A stretch of 58,449 nt of DNA, taken from contig JBBDYH010000174.1 of assembly GCA_040901795.1 (NCBI GenBank), positions 1 through 58,449 on the forward strand, in the 5' to 3' direction. A program made the translations under genes and the position numbers. Shown in pieces: positions 53,101-58,449 of this stretch (position 1 is its first letter; every line of letters begins with the position of its first letter). The notes below the pieces were generated by a model. It did not search any database and was not told the DNA's origin. It saw nothing but the letters and a program-made list of their open reading frames with translations. Source of the DNA: JBBDYH01 sp040901795 (GTDB lineage Bacteria > Planctomycetota > Planctomycetia > Pirellulales > JALHPA01).

Positions 53101-56100
53101 CCGCGCCCTCGTTGTTGCGAATCGTGTTGCCGACGATCACCGGCTGCGATCCGCGGACGTAGATTGTGGTTTCGTCGTTGAAAAAACGCTGGTTGTTGCG
53201 ACCCGCCCGCGTACCGTTGTCGTTGTTTTCCAAGACGCTGTTGGTCAGCCGCACGTCGGCCTGTTGGATCTCGACTGCGTTGAATCCGCCGAACCCGCCT
53301 TCAACGGGAGTCACGCCGCCGGCATACGTGATCAAGGCATGGTCGACACTGCCCGTTGAGACCGGACCGAAGTAAAGCCCGCCCCAGTCACCGACCTCGG
53401 GCACGACGAATTTGGTCAAGACGAACGGCGAAGCGCCGAAATTGACGTTGAGCCGCGTGAGCGTGACTTGCGTGTCGCTGTCCCGGCTAGCGACCGTGTA
53501 ATCGATGCCGTTGACGGTCAAGGTGGCGCCGGCCGCCCAACTCGGCCAGACGCCGCCGATCAGCGTGACCACACCGTTGAGCGCGCTGACGGTGCCTTGC
53601 GAGAACGGTCCGAGGTCCCGGCCGGCGGTGTCGAAGGTGCCGCTGGCGCCAAATTCGTCGTCGAGCAGCGAAGTAAACACGACGCGGTTATTCTGCAACC
53701 CTTCGGCGATCAACTGAGCGCCGATTTCGGTTTCGATCCGCGCGCTGTCGAGCTTGACGATAATGCCCGGATCGATTCGCAGCCGAGCGTCTTGCAGCGA
53801 TGGCCGACCGACGAGGATGAAGTTTGCGGTCCCGGCAATCGCGGCTGTGGGGTTGTTCAGCGTTAATTGCGTGTTGCCGTCGCGTGAAGCGACCGTGTAT
53901 GTCACCGTGCCAACAGTCAACAGCGCTCCGTCGCGAACCCAGGCCGGCCAAGCGCCGCCTGTGAGCGTCACGACCCCTGCGGCGATGCCCACCGTTCCCT
54001 GCGCAAACGTCGGCTGATCTTGTCCCAAAACGCCTGGGCGCATCACGGCGCCGCCTGGCGTGCCCTGGATGATTAGATGCTCGGCGAGCACGTGCACGAT
54101 ATCGGTATCGTTGAATCGCGCGGGCACTTCCAAGCGGTCGAGAACCTGTCCGGCCTGCGTGGCAACGGCGATGAACAAGCCATTGATCGTGTTGTCGGCG
54201 AGCCGGTTGAAATAGATCTCCGGCCCAATTCGGCTGTAGTCGGCCCGGAAGCGAATCTGCTGATCGGGCGTCGCGCTCGTTCGGCCAACGTCGTTGATCA
54301 GGTTATCGCGGAAACTATTCGGATCGGCGGCAATTGCCGCGCCGGCACTGCTGGTGATCGTATTGAAGCTGACCGCGGGGCGAGCCTCGTTGAGGTGGAT
54401 GGGACTGAATGAACCTTGAATCCCCGCGATGGTAACGTCGCCGCCGCCGAAGCCAAAGTTGGCATGGTTGACGTAGTTGATGAAGATGCCTTCGTTCTCG
54501 AGCACGGTGCGCCGAGCGTCGAAGTCGAGTTCGTTGCGGAAGACGATGCCGCCCCAGTCGCCCGCGGCGGGCGTCGTTGGCAGCGCGAACGTGTCGCGGC
54601 CAAGCGTCTCGTTGTGGTACGACGTGAAGAATACGCTCTGCGTCGGTGTGCCCAGGACTTGCAAATGTCCTTGGCTGCGATCGACGCCTTGCGATCGGCT
54701 GCCGACGTCGATATTTGCTCGGCGGAGCTTGAAAATCGCCCCCGCATCAACCATGACGGTGACACCCTTAGGCACCTGCATTTCCGAACCGTCGGCCAGC
54801 GGTTGACCAAGGCTGTTGAAGCCGATCTCGTAGGCCAGGTTGTCCGCCAATGTGACGACGTTGCCGTCTGTGCCGCCGTTGCCCACGATGCGGACGACGC
54901 GCACGTCGTTGCCCAGATCCGCATCTCCGTTGCGCGTGGTGGCGGCCGCAAATGCCGCCGCGATGTTGTTCAACGGGCTAGCCAGCGAGCCCGTGCCGCC
55001 AAGGGGCGCCGATTTGTCGACGATCAGCGTGTTGGCCGCTGACGCCGCCGCAAACCAGAAATTGTATTCGCCACCCTGCGCGCCATCGGTGTCGCCGTCG
55101 AGCAACGTCGGCTGGCCGTCGATGTCCACGAGGCCCGAGGCGGCCGTCGGGGTCCGCTCGGCGCTTGGCCGGAAATTGAGCCGCAGCTCATAGTCTCCCT
55201 CGGTCGTGCCGCCGAAGCCGCTCTGCGGAATTGACGGATCGATGGCCGTCATGCCGGTGCTGGTCACGGCTACGTAGTAGTCGCCTGGTTGGAGCTCCAG
55301 CTCCACGTAGGAATCTTCGCTGTAGTAGTCGTCGTTGCGCGCGATGAGCTCGCCGGTCGAGCTATAAACCCAAACGACGCTGTCAAGCAAGCTGGAATGC
55401 ACGAGGCGCTCGGCCGCGACCTCCGCGCTAAACACGCCGGCCTGGTTCAGCGTGAACCGAAAAACATCGATGTCAGTGCTTTCGGGCCGGTGTGTATGCC
55501 GGCCATGGACGATATCGTGGTCGCCGGGAAACGCAGCGTCGGGGGTGGACAACAGCGTATCGCCCATGATGGTCGTCGCCGGCAGATCGAACGCGTGCCC
55601 CATTCCGAGCAACTGGCCGATGCCTTGCATGACGGTGCGGAAATACGCGCCTCCCGGTTCGCTGGCACCCCAGTTCTCGGCATTGTCCACAACGGTCAGG
55701 TTGCGTTCGCGCGACGCCAAAACCAAAGCGTCGCCTGGTCCGGTATTCGTCTCCGGATCCACGGCCCGCAAGTCGCCCAACGCTACCACAAACAACTCCG
55801 ACCCTTGTGGCGCTGCGGCAACGGCCTCGTTCAGCTCGACGAACTGCACACCGAGGTACCTGGCGTAGTATTCGAACGCCTCGCGCGCCCGCTGCTTCTG
55901 CGTCGGCGACATCAGGTTGGTCAGCGCGTTCCCTTGCGGATCGGTTCCGTACAGCGTCCTGAAGCTGTAATAAATCGTCTCGATGCCGTCGTTGATATCG
56001 GTCTCTTCAACGTGCGGCGAATCGACACCGCGACGAATCTCCGTGAGCGGAAAATCACGCGCCGGGATGTCGCGATGGCCCGGCTCATCGTTGCTGCCGG

Positions 56101-57133
56101 GCAATTCCAAATCGTACGGCGTAACTTGCTCGATCTCACCCTGCAAAATGACCGGCCGCGAGCTGAGCTCGGCGACGGGGATCTGTTGATTGCTGTTGGC
56201 GTTTGCGCTGGCGAACGTATCGCCCGCTTCACCCGTGGCGCGAACGTTGGGCGCCAACGGCGGGCTGTACCGATTGCCAATCCGCAAACGGTACACGCTC
56301 TCGGCCGAGTCCAGCGTTCCCAGGTCCGAGGAAAAAATCAGCCGGACCACGTCGCTCGCCGGGTCGTAGACGACGTTGGTCGGCAGGATCGCCGCGCCGT
56401 CGTCCAGGTTGTTCGCCGTGCGCCGAGTGCGGATCAACTGATAGAACGCCGGGTTGGTGGCCGCCGCCTGGTTCAGGTCGTCCTTGTTGAAATAGACTTC
56501 GATCTCATTGCGGGCTTGCACAAGCTGGCCACCCGAGCGACGAATCGGCTGCGGGACAACGGCGATGATCTGGGGACCGAGGTCGAACTCAAAGTTAATC
56601 GTGCGGTCGAGACCGTTGTTGAAGGGCAGCAGATCTTCGTTTTGCAACGGCACGCCGCCGGCGCCGACGATGCGGATCTGATAGAGATCGTCCGGCAAGT
56701 GTTCTGCGAATCGAACAACGATCTCATTGGGCCGATCGCCGATGCCGATGAACCCCACTTTGGCCATGGTGTTCGGCGTGACGTTGACCTCGTTGCCGTT
56801 TCCAAAGTTGCCGTCGCCGCCGGCACGAATGATCTGAATGCCGCCATTCTGCGCCGACAACTCGTCGATCCGCTGACCTTGGTCGAAACGGATGGTAAAT
56901 TCGCGAAACGCCTGGTTCCGCACTTCCGTGCCGTTCAAGTTCAGCAGCTCCCCCGCGCTGGGGATAATGGAGATCAATTGCGGCGAGACGGCCATCATCT
57001 GCCGCGGCTCAAACTGTTCGATCTGCGCGTGGCGGAGCACCTGGCCGAGCTGGCGCTTTTTGCGTGCGTTACGGCGTTCCTTCCGGGATGTCCCGGCCTC
57101 CGTGACCGAGGGCGGACGATGCCAATTCGCCAT
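44192..57133 (-). CDS. Giant secreted multidomain protein with metzincin-like sites (4313 aa)
   Basis: Start at the ATG at 57133, with AAGGAG (57143-57148) 9 bases upstream; the frame opens at 57214. QFEPRQMMA near residue 40 is the LEPR-type export motif. Then: Big-like strands; a metalloprotease-like region (~380-520) whose zinc site is degraded (MQGIGQLLGMGH, residues 502-513); a PPC-type domain (~550-655); right-handed beta-helix segments (~720-1420) carrying two WPxW modules; an intact metzincin of the NF038122 type with HEIGHALGF from residue 1686 and a Met-turn in GIMDP; PPC-like domains (~1890-2200); a propeller-like region (~2240-2600); three FEFD modules (~2796-3320); a second beta-helix (~3345-3490); a GEVED domain (~3755-3905); and a dockerin pair (~4081-4156). 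Probably a surface adhesin/protease. Confidence 0.9.
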   Translation of the reverse strand: MANWHRPPSVTEAGTSRKERRNARKKRQLGQVLRHAQIEQFEPRQMMAVSPQLISIIPSAGELLNLNGTEVRNQAFREFTIRFDQGQRIDELSAQNGGIQIIRAGGDGNFGNGNEVNVTPNTMAKVGFIGIGDRPNEIVVRFAEHLPDDLYQIRIVGAGGVPLQNEDLLPFNNGLDRTINFEFDLGPQIIAVVPQPIRRSGGQLVQARNEIEVYFNKDDLNQAAATNPAFYQLIRTRRTANNLDDGAAILPTNVVYDPASDVVRLIFSSDLGTLDSAESVYRLRIGNRYSPPLAPNVRATGEAGDTFASANANSNQQIPVAELSSRPVILQGEIEQVTPYDLELPGSNDEPGHRDIPARDFPLTEIRRGVDSPHVEETDINDGIETIYYSFRTLYGTDPQGNALTNLMSPTQKQRAREAFEYYARYLGVQFVELNEAVAAAPQGSELFVVALGDLRAVDPETNTGPGDALVLASRERNLTVVDNAENWGASEPGGAYFRTVMQGIGQLLGMGHAFDLPATTIMGDTLLSTPDAAFPGDHDIVHGRHTHRPESTDIDVFRFTLNQAGVFSAEVAAERLVHSSLLDSVVWVYSSTGELIARNDDYYSEDSYVELELQPGDYYVAVTSTGMTAIDPSIPQSGFGGTTEGDYELRLNFRPSAERTPTAASGLVDIDGQPTLLDGDTDGAQGGEYNFWFAAASAANTLIVDKSAPLGGTGSLASPLNNIAAAFAAATTRNGDADLGNDVRVVRIVGNGGTDGNVVTLADNLAYEIGFNSLGQPLADGSEMQVPKGVTVMVDAGAIFKLRRANIDVGSRSQGVDRSQGHLQVLGTPTQSVFFTSYHNETLGRDTFALPTTPAAGDWGGIVFRNELDFDARRTVLENEGIFINYVNHANFGFGGGDVTIAGIQGSFSPIHLNEARPAVSFNTITSSAGAAIAADPNSFRDNLINDVGRTSATPDQQIRFRADYSRIGPEIYFNRLADNTINGLFIAVATQAGQVLDRLEVPARFNDTDIVHVLAEHLIIQGTPGGAVMRPGVLGQDQPTFAQGTVGIAAGVVTLTGGAWPAWVRDGALLTVGTVTYTVASRDGNTQLTLNNPTAAIAGTANFILVGRPSLQDARLRIDPGIIVKLDSARIETEIGAQLIAEGLQNNRVVFTSLLDDEFGASGTFDTAGRDLGPFSQGTVSALNGVVTLIGGVWPSWAAGATLTVNGIDYTVASRDSDTQVTLTRLNVNFGASPFVLTKFVVPEVGDWGGLYFGPVSTGSVDHALITYAGGVTPVEGGFGGFNAVEIQQADVRLTNSVLENNDNGTRAGRNNQRFFNDETTIYVRGSQPVIVGNTIRNNEGAAISTSANALNSDRVHDWGRSTGALGLTGNFPGNFGPLVRDNLIGGNGVNGMVVRGATLTTQSVWDDTDIVHLVDGEVIVPNHHTFSGLRLQSSATESLVVKVLGNASGITASGEPLDIDDRIGGSVQVVGTPGHPVVITSANDSTAGAGLDPEGRPQNETVRGRSAPSTEASQLNIEYRMSPQLATNTALVAALNLAASIWEAVLDDPITVVFDVTLGTLNGPVGQAIAVSETRSYDEIRQLMIADADRDNEAIVSELPTFEQLQTLLPNQTFAVSPSMLVTRANLAALGVPAGQLITQPSLFDPLTPIDGTLEFEQTATFDFDPSDGITPGAIDFFAVTAHEIGHALGFISAVDDVDAGVTNVQLNTLDLFRLEPGAGATDFTNSPRALDPALPRHVFYDGGLYSDPIVTVPPLTVGDIPMSRGQSTDMDTASHWRDESQLGAGAREIGIMDPVITVGVRNRITDADTRAFDLIGYNAVSRGRQGDWRSVRLDQYSNDRNAAVVTERERIAGANDSALTAQPLGELAPSERSGDENRRLAFEVHGAVETKGDVDVYSFVGRAGAEVWLDIDRTSPALDSVIELVDAAGNVLARSNDSVLRDQTSPGGQVQVYPLQRDVFEGRDVYGTNRHDAGMRLLLPGPAGTQQTYYVRVRSDAAQSRGGYQLQVRLRELDEIPGSTVQYADIRFAINGIEVLGTPGHSPLLGESAETTADNNTRAAAQPLGNVLSVDRGAISVAGSLTDFNDVDWYEIQVDWQKIDDYPDFTGIRHDDFASVIFDVDFAAGAGRPDTTLALYNSAGTLLYISRNSGIADDRTGADVGDLSRGSFGPNDPFLGPVNLRENAGATYYLAVMSDAVLPDALRNNPLARVEPLLAQDRLVDDRVGGASWFPLYANELRDTPGLFFDPIQTFGDAWHLGDVKLFVHDRARLYGVDPYTGALEADYEQRRGPANAGYGDLAMRSDGRLIGMALGGNEAERGSTIELGIGQNTQTTVGDDAIQDGPVYHAMTVVDAGNNRRIIYAVAAPTPDLPQMFYGFNADSGTTDDNLTGFDNDPGKRLGTLVPNLPVGQIMYEEFTERVTGLALVQGEFYGVTDMGTLIKIDPNAPDEEPPADPPPDPAEEWAQVTIIATLTKPDLFDPMAMLPIPFSGLSLGPENVEAAFPGALGPYAEMLFATDDDGDIHAFDVDGVLQNVFAGGLPSVSTGLFGLTGLAFSSLDYNLWHITDRRGQDDGRGIYPTPDGVRGDVRVLGGAGWHFGLERDKGQLEWPNYDTNTPLFNTYDLPGGSHGKLTTNTFSLAGQTFNDNPTLYFNYFSQHDSDATDDPNNSALDSFLVYVSADGANWIPVAKTPVPERFVAVETRTNMQNDTGIWRQARVDLSDFAGLDNVRVRFDFNTGGRNVGIPQLGGEVLGIKDGASILDGDFFVLNHVTAGLTTFEFDTGFNLVAPADGGRAIAEGETFTIDDGNGPVTFEFDKAGDGVAMGNIEILITAADNAEEIAQLIEVAIAGNVPAAIVPHLSGVAVTLEGVTSFDQASPTGTPGLQLNGTPGTIDMDAVAVPIHVAMTAEEVAEAIATTMDEYFIVTVANGVDNPDIFSTTKIDRDALYVMAPLTSVGFPTFSVFDPGPLAYSGSLLLGDFAAGLTNRFSAINNTFEGVILDDFILGSGERGEILSNVAGGNDAIPPAIRKPPGQVLEGAYQVEIRRGIDYGFPLFDVDPDDGRILFGQQLTRGWDSHDHFADSAVITMPAPGAIGPGSTLTFNDGINTVVFEFDLTGSGAVAPGHIPINISGAVTAIDVARITGQAINVHPTLTAVATTFFGVNPLGQPFGSPIIELAGVTNVTSTLTPINIDGIVGTTIDLTVLDPSLIPEGTTIAINDGQRRILFEFDRNFLSDLPTRGPFPITELVNIAFATTAEDVAAALAAAINLFNIRNVPGGLPPGTLLLPIVTAVTAEHTPGTSQLKLRNAVDFAVTVPGGFSTAIVNAKFGDTNPVRDQGQILIHSNTVRDSEGFGIVYNAAPRDAGGSLPHPGAVRNLNEFNTARLVRGVSIANNTIDRNITGGILISGDPGTDPQAPIPVARVYNNTIYGGPVPSGVGIRVNENSSPTLLNNVVANSSTGIQVDASSASTVLGGTVFHRNGTNTVGIGAGTFPILTGSGEELFVDPEDRNFYPIAGSRLIDSSIDTLQERPELANVMTAIGYATSPLLAPERDQLGQLRVNDPAVPSPPGQGSNVFKDRGAVERADFSGPTASLLDPVTGNLLDASITTLPVLQTAPVLEFAVQLIDGVEPADPQFGSGIDDTTVINDRALVDGIEMPISRVTLLRDGVTLIEGLDYIYNYDATNNVIHLQAAQGVWAPNHVYRIRLNNSPLIGTRADETPVTGIRDLAGNLLKANNLQGTTEFVITIDPVDFGDAPAQYPTLFADGGAHHRIVAGVRLGATVTAETNGQPSQNALTDAGDDGVQLPTNFVGGETRQITVTASTAGRLDAWIDFNRDGDWNDAGEQIFANRALVSGANTLSLTAPANAAFGESYARFRFSTTGGLSPTGPANDGEVEDYRVEIQSIASYTLDLKYANNETLRRDLLNRFFVSPGLGIIAEVYVDDNRTIGAAGVRQAFADLVYDNDLIDFDPATLEFGPTFTSGRAGTVDEPNQIVDEAGGVAPSAPGNANRQLLFRVRGTVKATALPEQILTLSLNPADASPAHDTLLFNSAQPVQASYESEPIVIKANPWQNAANPLDVNANSSVTTLDALIIINRLNLVGPAVLPPPGQPIDPGGPPAFPNPLGFYDVNGDSIVNVLDALTVINFLNARQSGAITAAGDTGMAQASSIVTRIVAPASTEASAPLGSSFDVTPLAISIAGSGSTAVAPALAAAEKSQLAAAAAVESAVADLFAIDDDLEPTVKTPAVAPSPVEALDELLAADERWYDASLFGDHATVSLAHHSVPELDWMLEGLELDALGKKKAAYL

Positions 57134-57142
57134 GTACATGTT

Positions 57143-57148
57143 CTCCTT
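57143..57148 (-). promoter_or_regulatory. Shine-Dalgarno AAGGAG of the giant gene
   Basis: AAGGAG on the minus strand, nine bases before the ATG at 57133. It decides against the two upstream in-frame ATGs (57139, too close, and 57214). Confidence 0.7.
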
Positions 57149-57689
57149 GAGATCGCTCTTCAATCGCGGCGAAAGTCGAATTTCAGTTCCGTTGGCTGCC
57201 AGACGAGCGGCCACGCTCGCGCGGTCTGTCCCCCTGCTACGGAGCGCCCGCGCAAACTAACCGACCCTTCTAGGTTAATTGGGATTACCGCGCAGTAAAG
57301 CAGAACCGGCATTTACGGCATATTCTTACCAATCCGGCCCACGGTTCCGGGTTCCAAAGCCCGTCACGCTTCGAGGTCGTTCCGGTTGAGCCGCTCTTTA
57401 CTCCCACAGAAGAGCGGCCCCTCGAAGCTAGATGCTCGTATATAGCGAGTTGCGCGGTCCTTCGAAATTAAACGGAAATCCGGTCAACCGCAAGTTATGA
57501 CCTACGGAATCCTCAAAAAACCGCTAATCGGCAGAGGCGGGCATGGGACGGGGAACGCCCCGGACCGCCTCCGGAAGTCGCAACTCGATCGATCGGCGCC
57601 CACTCTGCGCGACAAGGCGTGGGCAAATCTATAGGCCGATTCGTTGGGAAGGCGCAACGCGCGCTCGCAGATATTCTGCGGGACTCGCC
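57149..57689. other. Intergenic region upstream of the giant gene
   Basis: About 540 bases between the GNAT stop (minus strand) and the giant gene. It must contain the giant's promoter. Apart from the nested hairpin at 57368-57428, only AT-richer spots (e.g. around 57465-57480 and 57510-57520) stand out. No gene seen. Confidence 0.4.
57368..57428 (-). promoter_or_regulatory. Nested hairpin in the 5' leader of the giant gene
   Basis: Outer arms GCTTCGAGG (57368-57376) and CCTCGAAGC (57420-57428) enclose an inner stem GCCGCTCTT (57390-57398) with AAGAGCGGC (57410-57418). It is about 230 bases upstream of the giant start, on its leader side if transcription begins further up. It could equally be a terminator-type or dispersed-repeat structure; no T-tract. 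Confidence 0.5.
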
Positions 57690-58283
57690 CTATGGCTGCA
57701 GCAAGCTCTCGCCAAGTCGCAGCGCGTCTGCCCATGCCGGTGATTCGCGCAACTGAGCGGCGGAGATCGGCTCGGCCGGCGCCGGCGGGAGCGGCTGGAG
57801 CTGCTTTTCCAGCCAGACGACGTCATGCCAAGCGCCCATCTTGTACCCCGCTCCGTGATAGATCCCGACGGGCTCAAAGCCCATCGCGCGGTGCAGGCCG
57901 GCGCTGGCCTCGTTGGGCAGCGTGATGCCGGCATAGGCGGTGTAATAGCCTTGCGCCACGAGCATGGGCAGCAGCGCCGAGTACAGTGCCCGGCCAATGC
58001 CGCGGCGATGGCAACCTCCGTCGAGGTAGATGGCCACATCGACTCCCCAGCGATACGCGGCGCGCTCGCGGTGGCGGGTGGCGTAGGCATAACCAACGAC
58101 GCGGCCATCGAGCTCGCCGACCAGCCAGGGGTAAAGCGGCAGCACTTTGGCGATCCGGCCGCGGATCTCTTCGGCCGAGGGCGATTCTGTCTCAAAGGTG
58201 ATGGGCGTGGTCTCGCAATACGGCGCGTAGATTCCGGCGATTGCCGCGGCGTCGTCTTCGGTGGCCTCGCGGAGATGGGGCAT
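57690..58283 (-). CDS. GNAT N-acetyltransferase, phosphinothricin/methionine-sulfoximine type
   Basis: 197 residues from the ATG at 58283 (MPHLREATEDDAAAIAGIYAPYC is the typical family start; the frame extends 14 residues upstream). Motifs: TPITFETESPSAEEIRGRI, YPWLVGELDGRVVGYAYA, RAAYRWGVDVAIYLDGGCHRRGIGRALYSALL (acetyl-CoA loop RRGIGRA), YYTAYAGITLPNEASAGLHRAMGFEPVG and GAGYKMGAWHDVVWLEKQL. Members acetylate phosphinothricin, methionine sulfoximine or similar amino-acid analogues using acetyl-CoA in the cytoplasm; the substrate here is unknown. An extra ~25-residue tail (PISAAQLRESPAWADALRLGESLLQ) follows the usual end. Confidence 0.92.
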   Translation of the reverse strand: MPHLREATEDDAAAIAGIYAPYCETTPITFETESPSAEEIRGRIAKVLPLYPWLVGELDGRVVGYAYATRHRERAAYRWGVDVAIYLDGGCHRRGIGRALYSALLPMLVAQGYYTAYAGITLPNEASAGLHRAMGFEPVGIYHGAGYKMGAWHDVVWLEKQLQPLPPAPAEPISAAQLRESPAWADALRLGESLLQP

Positions 58284-58449
58284 AGAGGGTTGAGCAGAAA
58301 ACGTCCGTGCACAAGCACGGGTCAAGTTGAAATGGCGAGTATCTCAATATCGTAATCGATGCATCGTTCGATGCAGAGGTGCGGACCACCGTTTAGGGAG
58401 CCGGTTGCGTTGTGCCGAAGTTCGTGGTTTGTTTTGGTTTGTATCGAGC
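58284..58449. other. Upstream region of the GNAT gene, window end
   Basis: 166 bases with no recognisable gene, promoter consensus or repeat; probably holds the GNAT promoter on the minus strand. Confidence 0.35.

Noticed and set aside
55289..57298. Long open frame (669 codons) on the plus strand opposite the giant gene
   Set aside because: Composition follows the antisense of the giant's GC-biased codons; no domain, no ribosome site, and the minus-strand frame has clear domains.

Overview
The window looks like a chromosomal segment of a planctomycete, most likely of the Pirellulales type. This is inferred from gene content, not from a search. The evidence is: two very large secreted proteins carrying a CxxCH haem motif behind a sugar-dehydrogenase-like propeller; a PSCyt1/DUF1587-1592-1588-1585 protein overlapping a DUF1552 protein; two secreted giants with the N-terminal LEPR-like motif and dockerin-like Ca-binding pairs; a Ser/Thr kinase with a receiver-like tail; GC-rich sequence; and many short palindromic dispersed repeats.

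Layout. 1-8.8 kb: 3' end of a tRNA-Glu(CTC), a small basic protein, a secreted PQQ-type propeller, an unidentified secreted 635-residue protein, an exported thioredoxin-like/CAP fusion, and a kinase next to a small coiled-coil protein. 8.8-13.7 kb: a secreted TIM-barrel-like protein, a membrane-anchored protein and glycerate 2-kinase. 13.7-15.6 kb: a repeat-rich stretch and the ribosomal pair rplM-rpsI. 15.8-21.2 kb: the proton-translocating transhydrogenase split into convergent halves (pntAA on +, pntAB-pntB on -) with a four-helix-bundle (S23/IVP) gene between them, then nagB-nagA for GlcNAc-6-P catabolism. 21.2-35.1 kb: two giant CxxCH proteins interleaved with polysaccharide genes (flippase, FkbM and class I methyltransferases, a multi-pass membrane protein, dTDP-glucose 4,6-dehydratase). 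35.2-40.4 kb: a tightly overlapping operon of planctomycete cytochrome, DUF1552 protein and ankyrin protein. 40.6-57.1 kb: two secreted giants, a Calx-beta protein (1163 aa) and a 4313-aa protein holding one intact and one degraded metzincin-like site. 57.7-58.3 kb: a GNAT acetyltransferase.

How the genes fit together: most of the window serves the envelope and outside of the cell, with exported redox and propeller proteins, surface polysaccharide synthesis and giant adhesin or protease-like proteins. A smaller part is housekeeping (ribosome, transhydrogenase, GlcNAc use). The most unusual sequence-level theme is the number of small palindromic repeat families. At least two copies lie inside reading frames (glycerate kinase and one CxxCH protein). 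A purine-rich inverted repeat brackets the IVP gene and extends the C-terminus of PntAA.
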